In this document: positions 38,585 through 47,429 of the stretch, one piece after another
Position numbering within the stretch: the stretch's first letter is position 1
How the letters are laid out: every line of letters starts with the position of its first letter
Assembly (NCBI GenBank): GCA_026126065.1
Contig: JAHCJY010000005.1
Span: 289,394 to 353,393, forward strand
DNA: 64,000 nucleotides
Origin: Bauldia sp.
GTDB taxonomy: Bacteria > Pseudomonadota > Alphaproteobacteria > Rhizobiales > Kaistiaceae
Direction of reading: 5' to 3'
Notes under the pieces: generated by a model
Seen by the model: only the letters and a program-made list of their open reading frames with translations
Database searches by the model: none
Told to the model about the DNA's origin: nothing
Made by a program: the position numbers and the translations under genes

Positions 38585-40774
38585 GTGGCAGTTTATCTCT
38601 ATCGTCTCGGCCGGTTCTCGTTCCGCAATCGCTGGGCCGTGCTCGGCGTGTGGGTGCTCATCCTCATCGGCGCGGGAACCGCGGCATCGACGCTGAGCGG
38701 CCCGACCTCGGAGAGCTTCTCGATCCCGGGCGTGCCTGCGATCCAGGCCTTCGAGCTTCAGGCCGAACGCTTCAGCCCGCCGGGAACGGAGGTCGACACG
38801 GCCGCCGGCTTCCCGGCCACGGCGCAGATCGTGTTCGCCGCGCCGGACGGCGAGACGCTCCAGACTCCCGAGCGGCAGGCGGCGATCGCCGGTCTCCTGG
38901 CGGCGCTGGAAGGCGGCGAGCAGATCGCCGGCATCGTTCCGCCGATCCCCGGCCAGACGGTGTCGGCCGATGGGCGCGTCGCGTTCGCCCGCGTCCAGTA
39001 CGCGGCGCCTTCGGTTGCCCTGACCGACGGTGCCCGCGAGACGCTGCAGACGGCGGTCGACACGGCGCGAGCCACGGGCCTCCAGGTCGAGATCGGCGGC
39101 GATGTACTGCAGGAGGTTCCGGAGGCGGCAGCCACGGAGGCCATCGGCATCGTGGTGGCCGCGGTCGTCCTCTTCATCACGCTCGGCTCGCTGATTGCCG
39201 CCGGCCTGCCGCTCCTCACGGGCCTGATCGGCGTCGGCATCGGCATCTCCGCCATTACCGCGGCGACCGGCTTCATCGAGCTGTCGTCCACCGCGCCGGT
39301 CCTGGCATTGATGCTCGGCCTTGCGGTTGCGATCGACTATGCCCTCTTCATCCTCACCCGCTACCGGCACGAACTCCGCGACGGGACACTTCCGGAAGAG
39401 GCGGCGGGGCGGGCAGTCGGGACTGCCGGCAGCGCGGTCGTGTTCGCCGGTCTCACGGTCATCATCGCGCTGTCGGGCCTTGCGGTGGTCAACATCTCGT
39501 TCCTCACGGCGATGGGCCTTGCTGCGGCATTCACGGTCTTCGTCGCCGTCCTGATCGCACTCACGCTCCTGCCGGCGCTGTTCGCCATCGCCGGCCGTCG
39601 CGTGGCCGGCCGCAGGAAGGATGCTCCGGCCGTTGCTGTCGCGCCGGCGCGCCCCGCGGCCGGCGAGCGCTGGGGCCGGTTCGTTACGCGAAACCGTATC
39701 CCCGTGCTGATCGTTTCCGTCGTCGGCCTTGGCGTCATGGCCATCCCTGCGCTCGACCTCGAACTGGCGCTGCCCGGACCCGCGACGGCCTCGCTCGAAT
39801 CAACCGAGCGCAAGGCCTATGACCTTCTCGCCGCAGGCTTTGGCCCGGGCTTCAACGGGCCGCTTCTCGTCATCACCGACGTGACCGCAGCTGCGGATCG
39901 GCCCGCGGCGGTCGCTGCGGTCGGCGCCGCGGTGGAGACGCTTCCGGGGATTGCGTCCGTTTCACCGGCGACCCTGAACCCAGCCGGCGACACTGCCGTG
40001 TTCAACGTGATTCCCACCACCGGTCCGGCCGATCCGGCGACACAGGATCTTGTTGCCGGCATCCGCGCGCTGTCCGTCGACGGCGCCTGGATCGGCGTCA
40101 CCGGCCAGTCGGCGATCGAGTTCGACGTCTCGGCGAAGCTCGCCGACGCGCTGCTGCCCTACATGCTCGTCGTCGTGGGTCTCGCGCTTGTCCTACTGCT
40201 CCTCGTGTTCCGGTCGATCCTCGTGCCGCTCAAGGCGACGGCGGGCTTCCTGCTCACCATCGGCGCGACGTTCGGCGCGGTCGTTGCCGTGTTCCAGTGG
40301 GGCTGGCTCGCCGGCCTTATCGGGCTCGATGCGCCCGGACCGATCATGAGCATGCTGCCGATCTTCATGATCGGCGTCGTGTTCGGCCTCGCGATGGACT
40401 ACCAGGTCTTCCTCGTCACCCGCATGCGCGAGGAATTCGTCCACGGCGCTCAGGCCACGGAGGCGGTCGTCCGTGGCGTGAAGCACGGCGCGCGGGTCGT
40501 CACGGCCGCGGCGCTCATCATGATCAGCGTGTTCGCGGGGTTCGTGTTCGCGGGCGAGCCGATTATCATGTCGATTGGCTTTGCGATGGCGATTGGCGTT
40601 GCCGTGGACGCCTTCGTGGTCCGGCTCACCATCGTTCCGGCCTTCATGTCGCTCGTCGGCAGGGGCGGCTGGTGGCTGCCGCGCTGGCTCGACCGGGTTC
40701 TCCCGAATGTCGACGTCGAGGGCGAGCGGCTCGGCCGTGTCATCGGCGCTCCGCGGGCGCATCCGGCGGAATAG
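38585..40774 (+). CDS. MMPL-family RND exporter
   Basis: A 729-residue inner-membrane transporter. Two repeats of a periplasmic loop plus about six membrane helices are visible. The first repeat has GLAVAIDYALFILTRYRHEL and the second GLAMDYQVFLVTRMREEF, the repeated MMPL motif with an intramembrane Asp used in proton coupling. The start is a GTG at 38585 giving VAVYLYRLGRFSFRN; the frame upstream overlaps the regulator and is not coding. It probably forms an operon with the MarR gene. The substrate (lipid or drug) is unknown. Confidence 0.88.
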   Translation: MAVYLYRLGRFSFRNRWAVLGVWVLILIGAGTAASTLSGPTSESFSIPGVPAIQAFELQAERFSPPGTEVDTAAGFPATAQIVFAAPDGETLQTPERQAAIAGLLAALEGGEQIAGIVPPIPGQTVSADGRVAFARVQYAAPSVALTDGARETLQTAVDTARATGLQVEIGGDVLQEVPEAAATEAIGIVVAAVVLFITLGSLIAAGLPLLTGLIGVGIGISAITAATGFIELSSTAPVLALMLGLAVAIDYALFILTRYRHELRDGTLPEEAAGRAVGTAGSAVVFAGLTVIIALSGLAVVNISFLTAMGLAAAFTVFVAVLIALTLLPALFAIAGRRVAGRRKDAPAVAVAPARPAAGERWGRFVTRNRIPVLIVSVVGLGVMAIPALDLELALPGPATASLESTERKAYDLLAAGFGPGFNGPLLVITDVTAAADRPAAVAAVGAAVETLPGIASVSPATLNPAGDTAVFNVIPTTGPADPATQDLVAGIRALSVDGAWIGVTGQSAIEFDVSAKLADALLPYMLVVVGLALVLLLLVFRSILVPLKATAGFLLTIGATFGAVVAVFQWGWLAGLIGLDAPGPIMSMLPIFMIGVVFGLAMDYQVFLVTRMREEFVHGAQATEAVVRGVKHGARVVTAAALIMISVFAGFVFAGEPIIMSIGFAMAIGVAVDAFVVRLTIVPAFMSLVGRGGWWLPRWLDRVLPNVDVEGERLGRVIGAPRAHPAE

Positions 40775-40834
40775 CGCGCGCCTTTACCGCTTCCGCGTGG
40801 CTGCGAGCCGAGAGCGGCCCTAACGACACTCAGT

Positions 40835-40857
40835 GGCCGGCGATCGAATCGCCGGCC
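40835..40857. terminator. Strong hairpin after the exporter gene
   Basis: GGCCGGCGAT (40835-40844), loop CGA, ATCGCCGGCC (40848-40857). It is a ten-pair stem 60 bases after the MMPL stop. There is no T-run, so it may be a Rho-dependent stop or mRNA stabiliser rather than a classical terminator. Confidence 0.5.
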
Positions 40858-40933
40858 GCATGTCTTCGCCGGTCGGGCCAAGGGACGCTGGACGAGTCGC
40901 CGGCCAAAGAGGCCGGGATCGAGTAGGGGAAAC

Positions 40934-40947
40934 TGGCGGAGACGGAG
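40934..40947 (-). other. Candidate attachment-site core resembling a tRNA 3' end
   Basis: TGGCGGAGACGGAG on the plus strand is the reverse of CTCCGTCTCCGCCA, which looks like the acceptor end of a tRNA including CCA. Sequence to its right does not continue into a T-arm, so no tRNA gene is present here. It lies 144 bases before the integrase start, where one end of the element is expected. I did not find a second copy near the other end, so this remains a weak candidate. Confidence 0.25.
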
Positions 40948-41052
40948 TCCGCCTAGCTAGCTCCGGCGCGTTCCGAGCTGTTCCAGATTTGCACGGCACA
41001 CCAGCGGTTTGCCTATTTCGCTTGTCCGCCGACATCCGGTAGCTTCCGCCTG

Positions 41053-41087
41053 CTTCCCCCTTTTCCAGGGGGAAGAGATGGGGGAAG
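41053..41087 (+). promoter_or_regulatory. Integrase leader with two competing hairpin partners
   Basis: CTTCCCCC (41053-41060), spacer TTTTCCA, GGGGGAAG (41068-41075), four bases, then a second GGGGGAAG (41080-41087), and the integrase ATG at 41091. The second repeat is the Shine-Dalgarno sequence. CTTCCCCC can pair perfectly with either copy: pairing with the first leaves the ribosome site free, and pairing with the second hides it. This could be a simple translational switch or temperature-sensitive element; I see the pairing, while the regulation is inference. Confidence 0.5.
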
Positions 41088-41090
41088 AAC

Positions 41091-42350
41091 ATGACGGCGG
41101 AGAGTGGCGCGCGGCGGTCCTCGAAGGCTCTCACCGCGCTTCAGGTACGGGCTGACCTCGAACCCGGAAAATATCACGACGGGGGCGGCCTCGGCCTCTA
41201 TCTGCGCGTCGAGAAGAACGGGACGCGGTTCTGGGTCCAGCGCGTCACCATTGGCGGCGCTCGCCGTGAGCTTGGCCTGGGCAGCCCGCCCCTGATCACC
41301 CTTGCGGCGGCGCGCGAGAAGGCGACCGAGAACAAGCGACTGATCCTCTCGGGCGGGAACCCTCTGCTCGAGAAGCAGAAGGCGCGAGGCGCGCTCACCT
41401 TTGCCGAGGCGTCCGAGCGGTACCTCGCGGCCAAGCTGACCGAGTTCAAGAACGAGAAGCACCAGAAGCAGTGGCGCTCCACGTTGGAGACCTACGCCTA
41501 CCCAGTGCTGGCGGCGCGGCCGGTGGGCTCCATCGAGGTCGCGGACCTCCTGCGCGTGCTGCAGCCGATCTGGTCGAGCAAGTCGGAGACCGCATCGCGG
41601 CTCCGCGGGCGGGTCGAAGCGGTCCTGGCGTGGGCGACCGTCTCCGGGTTCCGTTCAGGCGATAACCCGGCGCGATGGGGCGGAAACCTTGCCGAACTCC
41701 TTCCGAAGCAGCGCAAGGGTGCGGCCTTCGGCAATCAGCCGGCACTGGCGCTGGCGGACGTGCAGCGCTGGTTCTGCCACCTTTCCGCACGCCGTGAGAC
41801 AGCCGCTCTCGCCCTTCGTTTTCTCGCCATGACGGCCTGCCGCTCTGGGGAGGTGCGTGGAATGACGTGGGCGGAGGTGAGCGGGGAGATCGGGGAGGAT
41901 GCTATTGCTGCTAAAGATGCTATCTGGACAATCCCAGCCGACCGTATGAAGATGGGTCGTACGCATCGAGTACCGATGACCGCGGATACGATCACGCTAC
42001 TGCAGATTGTTACCCGCGTGGATTATATACCTCTGGTGTTCATTGCGCCGGGTGGTGGTATGCTTTCTGACATGGCCTTGACAGCGGTTATGCGCCGAAT
42101 GTCGGAAGCTGACGAGAAGCAGGGCGGGTCGGGTTTCCGCGACCCGCGATCCGGTCGAGTCGCCGTTCCGCATGGCCTGCGGTCGACGTTCCGCGACTGG
42201 GCGGCAGAACAGGGCGTTGATCGCGACCTCGCCGAGATGGCCCTCGCGCATGACGTGGGCAGCGCGGTTGAGCGGGCATACCGCCGGTCGGACATGTTCG
42301 AGCGTCGACGCGGATTGTTGAAGCGCTGGCAGGGGTTCTTGACCGGATAG
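41091..42350 (+). CDS. int: Tyrosine recombinase (P4-type integrase)
   Basis: Site-specific recombinase that inserts and excises the element. It has 419 residues. An N-terminal DUF4102-type arm-binding domain (YHDGGGLGLYLRVEKNGTRF) is followed by a core-binding SAM-like domain and the catalytic domain. Catalytic residues visible are R251 (ACRSGEVRG), H361 and R364 (HGLRSTFRDW), H387 (LAHDVG) and Y397 (ERAYRRSDM), so it looks active. Codon use changes between about 41883 and 42096, where many AT-ending codons occur (GATGCTATTGCTGCTAAAG), unlike both flanks. The start is an ATG at 41091 with a strong GGGGGAAG ribosome site. Confidence 0.93.
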   Translation: MTAESGARRSSKALTALQVRADLEPGKYHDGGGLGLYLRVEKNGTRFWVQRVTIGGARRELGLGSPPLITLAAAREKATENKRLILSGGNPLLEKQKARGALTFAEASERYLAAKLTEFKNEKHQKQWRSTLETYAYPVLAARPVGSIEVADLLRVLQPIWSSKSETASRLRGRVEAVLAWATVSGFRSGDNPARWGGNLAELLPKQRKGAAFGNQPALALADVQRWFCHLSARRETAALALRFLAMTACRSGEVRGMTWAEVSGEIGEDAIAAKDAIWTIPADRMKMGRTHRVPMTADTITLLQIVTRVDYIPLVFIAPGGGMLSDMALTAVMRRMSEADEKQGGSGFRDPRSGRVAVPHGLRSTFRDWAAEQGVDRDLAEMALAHDVGSAVERAYRRSDMFERRRGLLKRWQGFLTG

Positions 42351-42361
42351 GAGGCAGGAAG

Positions 42362-43312
42362 GTGTACCTAGACGAGGAACCCGACTTCGAAATCCACTCG
42401 GAGTGGATGAAGTGGCGCTGGGCCGTCATGCTGAAGGGCGGCGGCAAGCACGACGAAATCCTCTGTGATGAAATGAGCAGGCCCGAGGCCACCGACCTCG
42501 AGACCCATCTGATGAACTTCCTGCCCATTGTGTTTCGGGGAGATGGCTGGACTCAATTCGTCGGCCTTCAGCGTCCAGCGACGATGGCGGATCGCCGGCC
42601 GTTTGAAGCAGGGGCCATCCGGCTGCTCCACCGCGTTCGGTCCCGGTTGGCCGACCTGGCGCTTGATCCGCATAGGCCCGAGGGACGTTGGCTCCGTAGC
42701 CTTGAGTCCGAGGAACGGGTGGCCGTTGAAGCCCTGAGAGCGACTGGCCTGGTCTTCGACCGGATTGAGGACGTGCGCGTCGTGAGGACCTACCCTGGAA
42801 CGGTCCTCGACAAGCACCACGTGCAAGTCGCCGTCGATGACCCTGCCGGTCTGTCGTTGCACCACATCTTGCATTCGCCAGATCAGCATCTCGAAAACGA
42901 CTCTCACTCGTGGCTTGCCCTTCAAGTGTTGTTCGGCGGTGAGGAACTGCGTGCCATTCTGCGGGACGTGTATGGGTCACCCGCGGCAGTCGCTTCCGGA
43001 GCCGCTGATGCCATGGGCCGCGCGATCGCGCGAGCCCTGATAGTGGGGCAGGCGGTTCAGGCCGCGATCGCCAAGAAGTCTTTCGAGGGTCCATTTCTTC
43101 GCCAGCGGTTCAAGACCTGGACCTTGCAAGCACGCAATCGCAGTCGCCGGGGAAAGAAGGAGCCGCAGGGCGAGAAGGATGCCGAGGCCCTTGCCGAGAT
43201 CATGCGGACCAATCCCTCTCTGTCTAAGGATCGGGCGGCTGAGCTAGTCGGGAAGAAGCGGAACGTGACCGGCGACGCAGTGCTCAAGGCCATCTCTCGA
43301 ATCGAGAAGTAG
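42362..43312 (+). CDS. Unknown protein in the mobile element
   Basis: A 316-residue cytoplasmic protein that I do not recognise. It begins VYLDEEPDFEIHSEWMKW with a GTG start 12 bases after the integrase stop, so it is likely co-transcribed. Visible features are an Asp/His-rich middle (HHILHSPDQHLENDSHSW), an Ala-rich helical part, and a basic region (RNRSRRGKKEPQG). The C-terminal 45 residues (ALAEIMRTNPSLSKDRAAEL, KKRNVTGDAVLKAI) look like a helix-turn-helix or small DNA-binding domain. Possible roles are recombination control or cargo; no catalytic motif can be named. Confidence 0.65.
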   Translation: MYLDEEPDFEIHSEWMKWRWAVMLKGGGKHDEILCDEMSRPEATDLETHLMNFLPIVFRGDGWTQFVGLQRPATMADRRPFEAGAIRLLHRVRSRLADLALDPHRPEGRWLRSLESEERVAVEALRATGLVFDRIEDVRVVRTYPGTVLDKHHVQVAVDDPAGLSLHHILHSPDQHLENDSHSWLALQVLFGGEELRAILRDVYGSPAAVASGAADAMGRAIARALIVGQAVQAAIAKKSFEGPFLRQRFKTWTLQARNRSRRGKKEPQGEKDAEALAEIMRTNPSLSKDRAAELVGKKRNVTGDAVLKAISRIEK

Positions 43313-43397
43313 AGAGTTCGGACATCTCATTTGAGCTGTCCGAAACGGCGTCACCAAGTCACCGAGGCCGCCCCACGAGGGCCTTGGAGACCTGGAA

Positions 43398-43601
43398 ATG
43401 ACCGAAGCCATCCGCATCATGCGTCGCCCGGAGGTGCAGTCCCGCACCGGGCTGTCGCGCTCTTCTATCTACGCCGCCGTTGCGGCCGGCACCTTCCCGC
43501 AGCCCGTCAAGCTCGGCACCCGCGCCATCGGCTGGCGCGAGCACGAGGTCGCTGCCTGGCTCAGGGCCCGCCCCGCCCGCCGCCCGCGCGCAGTGATGTA
43601 G
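43398..43601 (+). CDS. alpA: AlpA-family phage regulatory protein / excisionase
   Basis: A 67-residue MerR-like DNA-binding protein. The pattern IMRRPEVQSRTGLSRSSIYA then GTFPQPVKLGTRAIGW and EHEVAAWLRARPA is the AlpA family consensus. Members activate or direct excision of P4-like elements. The start is an ATG at 43398 with GAGACC upstream. It is followed by the ParB-like gene after two bases. Confidence 0.9.
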   Translation: MTEAIRIMRRPEVQSRTGLSRSSIYAAVAAGTFPQPVKLGTRAIGWREHEVAAWLRARPARRPRAVM

Positions 43602-43603
43602 CC

Positions 43604-44707
43604 ATGACCACCGAAGAGCACGACGTCGCCAACGGCCTGTCGACCGTGGAGGCCCCGGTCTCGAACAACCTCCCCCTGTCGGAGTCCGCCACGGAGACCG
43701 TCGGACACGGGCCGGGGTCCGCGTCCGAAGAAGCGAAAACTGAGGATGCCCCGGCGAAGGGCGAAGTGACGGAGCATCTCCACGAGGCAACCTCCGACAT
43801 GTTCGCGGAGGGTGCCCCTCAGGCGGCGAGCGCCGCGGCACGGACTGACGAGCCTCAGATCGGTGTCGCGGCGCCCCCCGCCGTGGCGGCCGCGCAACCG
43901 GCCCTCGAGAGGCCGGCGAACGCTGAAGCGCTCCAGATTTCGCGAGTGCATAGGACAGTCACGGTGGCGCTGGTCAGGGCGCGCGCCGACGCTCGCGCCA
44001 TCGTCCCGGAGACCGTGAGCGCCCTGAAGGAAAGCATCAGGAACGTCGGCCTCCTGAACCCGATCCACGTGCGCCAGGTGGACGGTGGCTACGAGGTGAT
44101 CGCGGGTGCCCATCGTCTTGCGGCATTCCGGGAACTCGGCCTTGCCGAGATTCCGTGCTTCGTTCGCACCAACCTCGACGAACTGCACGCGGAACTGTCG
44201 ATGATCGACGAGAACCTGTGCCGCGCTGAGCTTGGCGAAGCGGAGCTCTCAGCGGCCATCGCCCGGCGAAAGGCAATCTACGAGCAACTCCATCCCCAGA
44301 CAAAGCATGGTGGCAACCTCGTCGGAGACGGTGTCGCCAAAATGGCGACACCTGACACGCTCCGCTTCACCGCCGACACCGCAAAGGCATCTGGGATGTC
44401 CGAAAGAGTTGTTCAGCGCCGAGCGGAGCGAGGCGAAAAGGTAGTTCCGGAGGTGCGCGCTATCATCACCGGCACGCCGGCCGACACGGGCGCTTTCCTG
44501 GACGACATCAAGGACCTCCCGCAGGAAGAGCAGGTCGTTGCCGCCAAGCGTGAGGTTGCCCGGCTGGCCTCCAAGAAGGCGACTCCTCGCGATGCTGCCA
44601 ACAAGGACGAGCAGCACGTCGGAAGGCTGCTCTCTACCTGGGGCGTCGCGTCCGAGAAGGCACGCGCCGACTTCCTCAACAACATCGGAGCGACGCGCCA
44701 TGTCTGA
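43604..44707 (+). CDS. ParB/sulfiredoxin-fold nuclease domain protein
   Basis: A 367-residue protein. The first 110 residues are low-complexity, rich in Glu, Ala and Pro. A ParB N-terminal domain covers about 125-215, with LKESIRNVGLLNPIHVRQVD and the GYEVIAGAHRLAAFRELG motif (GxHR). A helical part with an HTH-like segment (SGMSERVVQRRAERGEK) follows. In such elements these proteins act in plasmid-like maintenance or regulation. The start is an ATG at 43604, two bases after the AlpA stop. The end overlaps the next gene by eight bases. Confidence 0.85.
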   Translation: MTTEEHDVANGLSTVEAPVSNNLPLSESATETVGHGPGSASEEAKTEDAPAKGEVTEHLHEATSDMFAEGAPQAASAAARTDEPQIGVAAPPAVAAAQPALERPANAEALQISRVHRTVTVALVRARADARAIVPETVSALKESIRNVGLLNPIHVRQVDGGYEVIAGAHRLAAFRELGLAEIPCFVRTNLDELHAELSMIDENLCRAELGEAELSAAIARRKAIYEQLHPQTKHGGNLVGDGVAKMATPDTLRFTADTAKASGMSERVVQRRAERGEKVVPEVRAIITGTPADTGAFLDDIKDLPQEEQVVAAKREVARLASKKATPRDAANKDEQHVGRLLSTWGVASEKARADFLNNIGATRHV

Positions 44708-45566
44708 CGCCCGCTCCGTCACCGCCGCCCTCGGCGGCAAGTGGTTCCGCGGCTATGGCCTGGCTTTCTGCCCGGCTCACGCCAACTCCCATACTCCCGC
44801 GCTTTGCGTCGCTGACGGTTCCGACGGGCGCCTGCTCGCTCACTGCAAGGCAGGCTGCTCCTTCACGGACGTGGCCCGCGCGCTCCGCGAGCGTGGGATC
44901 GTCGAAGCCTTCCGTCGGATCGGGACGATCCCGCGGGCGCCCGACCACTTTGAACTGCAGCGCGAGGAGCATCGCAAGGGCCAGCGGGCGCAGGAGCTGT
45001 GGCGGGCGTCGGAGCCTATCGCTGGCACCCTCGCCGAGGTCTATCTGCGCTCCCGCGGCATCCGCTGCGACCTGCCGGCCACCCTGCGGTTCCACCCCAG
45101 CTGCGCGCATCCTTTCGGCGGCCAATACCCGGCGATGGTGGCGCTCGTGGAGGGCGGGAAGACGCCCGCCGTTCACCGGACCTATCTGTCTGCCGACGGA
45201 ACCAGCAAGGCGGCCGTGCAGCCGCCCAAGGCGATGCTCGGCGCCGTCGGCGGTGGCGGCGTGCGCCTCACCTTCGAGCCCGGCCCCCTCATCGTTGCTG
45301 AGGGCATAGAGACGACGCTCTCGCTCGCGTCGGGCATCCTCGCCCAGCCCGGGGAGATCGTCGCGGCCTTGTCAGCCCCAGGCATGAAGGCTCTGGCACT
45401 GCCAGCGACGCCTCGCGGGTTGGTGGTCACCCTGGACGGGGACCAGGCGGGAATGGAGGCCGGCTTCGCACTGGCCGATCGTGCTGCGAAGCTGGGCTGG
45501 AAGGTCTCCATCCTCAATCCGCCGATGGGGGTCGATTTCAACGACGTGCTGCTGGGGCGCTACTGA
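44700..45566 (+). CDS. Primase-like protein with zinc finger and Toprim domain
   Basis: A 288-residue protein. The N-terminus has a CHC2-like zinc site (FCPAHANSHTPALCV, then HCKAGCSF), and the C-terminal half a Toprim domain: GPLIVAEGIETTLSLASG, GLVVTLDGDQAGMEAG. A DUF7146-like middle segment joins them. Such proteins prime replication of satellite elements. The ATG at 44700 overlaps the ParB-like stop. The gene stops by overlapping one base with the next ATG. Confidence 0.87.
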   Translation: MSDARSVTAALGGKWFRGYGLAFCPAHANSHTPALCVADGSDGRLLAHCKAGCSFTDVARALRERGIVEAFRRIGTIPRAPDHFELQREEHRKGQRAQELWRASEPIAGTLAEVYLRSRGIRCDLPATLRFHPSCAHPFGGQYPAMVALVEGGKTPAVHRTYLSADGTSKAAVQPPKAMLGAVGGGGVRLTFEPGPLIVAEGIETTLSLASGILAQPGEIVAALSAPGMKALALPATPRGLVVTLDGDQAGMEAGFALADRAAKLGWKVSILNPPMGVDFNDVLLGRY

Positions 45567-47038
45567 TGTACGCGCCCGAGCCGTTCGTCACGGAGCAGCC
45601 CCAGCCGCTGTACGCCCAAGAGACGGGCCCGGCCCCCTTTCCGGTGCACGCCCTGGGCGTTGTCCGGGAAGTGGTCGAGGCCGTCCAGAAGGGGACGCTC
45701 GCGCCCGTCGAGATCCCTGCAGCGTCTGCCCTGGCCGTAGCATCGCTCTGCGTCCAAGGCTTCGCGGACGTCGAGACGCTGGGAGGGACCCGCCCCGTGT
45801 CCCTGTTCTTCCTGACGATCGCCGAGTCGGGCGAACGCAAATCGAGCTGTGACGCGCCCATCATAGCAGCGGTTCGAGAACACGAGCGCGCAGCTGGGAA
45901 GGAACTCCGGCGGGAGCGCATGCTGTGGGAGAACGATTACAGCTTCTGGAAGGTGCGGCACGACAAGCTCGCCAAGATGCCTGACAGGGAAAGGGCTAAG
46001 GCCGAACTGGCAGAACTCGGCCCATCGCCGAGGGCTCCACGCTCCGTCGACCGGATCGTGACCGAGCCGACCTACGAGGGCCTGACGAGGCTCTACGCTG
46101 AAGGGCAGCCATCCCTTGGCCTGTTCTCAGATGAAGGCGGCCAGTTCCTCGGTGGGCACGCGATGGGGCCCGACAACCGTCAGAAAACGCTCGCCGCTTT
46201 CAACGACCTCTGGCAGGGCAATCCCATTCGCCGTACGCGGCAAGGGGAAGGCTCCATCGTGCTGCCCGGTCGCCGGCTGGCCATCCATCTGATGGTCCAG
46301 CCGCTGGTCGCGCAAAACTTCATGGCGGACGACCTGACGAGCGACTCGGGGTTCCTACCGCGGTTCCTCATGTGTCAGCCCGTGAGCACCATCGGAACAA
46401 GGCTGCAGGCACTGGCGACGCGCGACGAAGGGGCGATCCAGAGGTTCAGGGAGCTTCTCTCCGAGATCCTCAACCGGGCGATGCCCGTGGACCCAGACAC
46501 GGGCGAACTGCAGCTGCGGACGCTCCGCCTCTCGCACGCTGCCCGCGAACTTCTCGCGGCCTACGCGGACGAAGTGGAGGTGGCACAGCGCGAAGGGGCG
46601 GAGTTCGACAGCATCCGTGGACACGCCTCCAAATCGGCGGAGCAGGCCGCGCGGATCGCCGGCGTCCTGACCCTCGTCAAGAACCTCGACGCTCAGTGGG
46701 TGGGCGAGGAGGAGATGGTGAGCGGCATCGAGCTGGCAATGTTCTATCTGAACGAGGCCCTGCGCATCAGCAACGCGGCCGCCGTTTCCGTGGCCATCAA
46801 ACAAGCGGAGCGCCTGCGAGTCTGGCTGCTGCAGACCTGGAAGGCAGATGCCATCAGCTTCAACGACCTCCAACAGCGGGCGCCGGTGAAGGCGCTCCGC
46901 AACAGGGAGGCGCTATTGAAGGCGATAGCGCGGCTGCTGGAAGAGGGTTGGCTCGCCGAGCTTCCCTCCGGGACGAAAATCAACGGGGTGGCGTTCCGCC
47001 GGGCCTACAAGATCGTGCGGCCACCCGATGCAGTTTGA
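45566..47038 (+). CDS. DUF3987 (YfjI-like) replication protein
   Basis: A 490-residue protein of the DUF3987 group. An ATP-binding loop is visible as FLTIAESGERKSSCDAPI; later TYEGLTRLYAEGQPSLGLFS, SDEGGQFLGGHAMG, and LVAQNFMADDLTSDSGFLPR are family signatures. The C-terminal 60 residues form a winged-helix-like end (FNDLQQRAPVKALRNREAL, EEGWLAELPSG). It pairs with the upstream primase-like gene as the replication module. The last five residues (RPPDAV) and the following start overlap by 11 bases. Confidence 0.85.
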   Translation: MYAPEPFVTEQPQPLYAQETGPAPFPVHALGVVREVVEAVQKGTLAPVEIPAASALAVASLCVQGFADVETLGGTRPVSLFFLTIAESGERKSSCDAPIIAAVREHERAAGKELRRERMLWENDYSFWKVRHDKLAKMPDRERAKAELAELGPSPRAPRSVDRIVTEPTYEGLTRLYAEGQPSLGLFSDEGGQFLGGHAMGPDNRQKTLAAFNDLWQGNPIRRTRQGEGSIVLPGRRLAIHLMVQPLVAQNFMADDLTSDSGFLPRFLMCQPVSTIGTRLQALATRDEGAIQRFRELLSEILNRAMPVDPDTGELQLRTLRLSHAARELLAAYADEVEVAQREGAEFDSIRGHASKSAEQAARIAGVLTLVKNLDAQWVGEEEMVSGIELAMFYLNEALRISNAAAVSVAIKQAERLRVWLLQTWKADAISFNDLQQRAPVKALRNREALLKAIARLLEEGWLAELPSGTKINGVAFRRAYKIVRPPDAV

Positions 47039-47429
47039 TCCGCGGGCAGCACTGAAAGCCATCAAGGCGCGGCCTTCTAAGGCCGCGCCGATCAACCGCC
47101 TCTGGCGCGAGCCTGACCTTGTCAGAATAGCAGCCGTAGCACCTTTAGCACCGGCCCCGACTCTTCCACGGCGCGCCGCCATTCCTGACCTAGATCGACC
47201 GGGGGATGAAGACGCTCTCCTCGAGCACCTGCTTCGTCGGGGCCCGATGACGTATGGGGCCGCCGCCCGCGATCTCGGCTGGGGCGCGACGCGCACTGTT
47301 CTGGCAGAGACGCGGCTTCTCAAGCGCGGGGTAGTTCGGTTCGGAGCCCACGGCCGGATCGAGCCGGTGCCTTCTAGCGAGCATCCTACACCACCACCCA
47401 ATCCCGGACCCGACGAAGGCGAAGGCTAG
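47028..47429 (+). CDS. Unknown protein with winged-helix-like C-terminus
   Basis: A 133-residue protein beginning MQFDPRAALKAIKARPSKAA. The middle is Pro/Ala-rich; residues 66-115 (LLEHLLRRGPMTYGAAARDL, TRTVLAETRLLKRGVVRFG) look like a small winged helix with a recognition helix. Its start lies inside the end of the DUF3987 gene. A decayed second copy of this gene appears to lie downstream (47625-48024). The function is unknown; a DNA-binding role in the replication module is plausible. Confidence 0.6.
   Translation: MQFDPRAALKAIKARPSKAAPINRLWREPDLVRIAAVAPLAPAPTLPRRAAIPDLDRPGDEDALLEHLLRRGPMTYGAAARDLGWGATRTVLAETRLLKRGVVRFGAHGRIEPVPSSEHPTPPPNPGPDEGEG

Noticed and set aside
40934..41020. tRNA gene next to the integrase
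   Set aside because: Only an acceptor-like core is visible; no T-arm, anticodon arm or D-arm can be folded.
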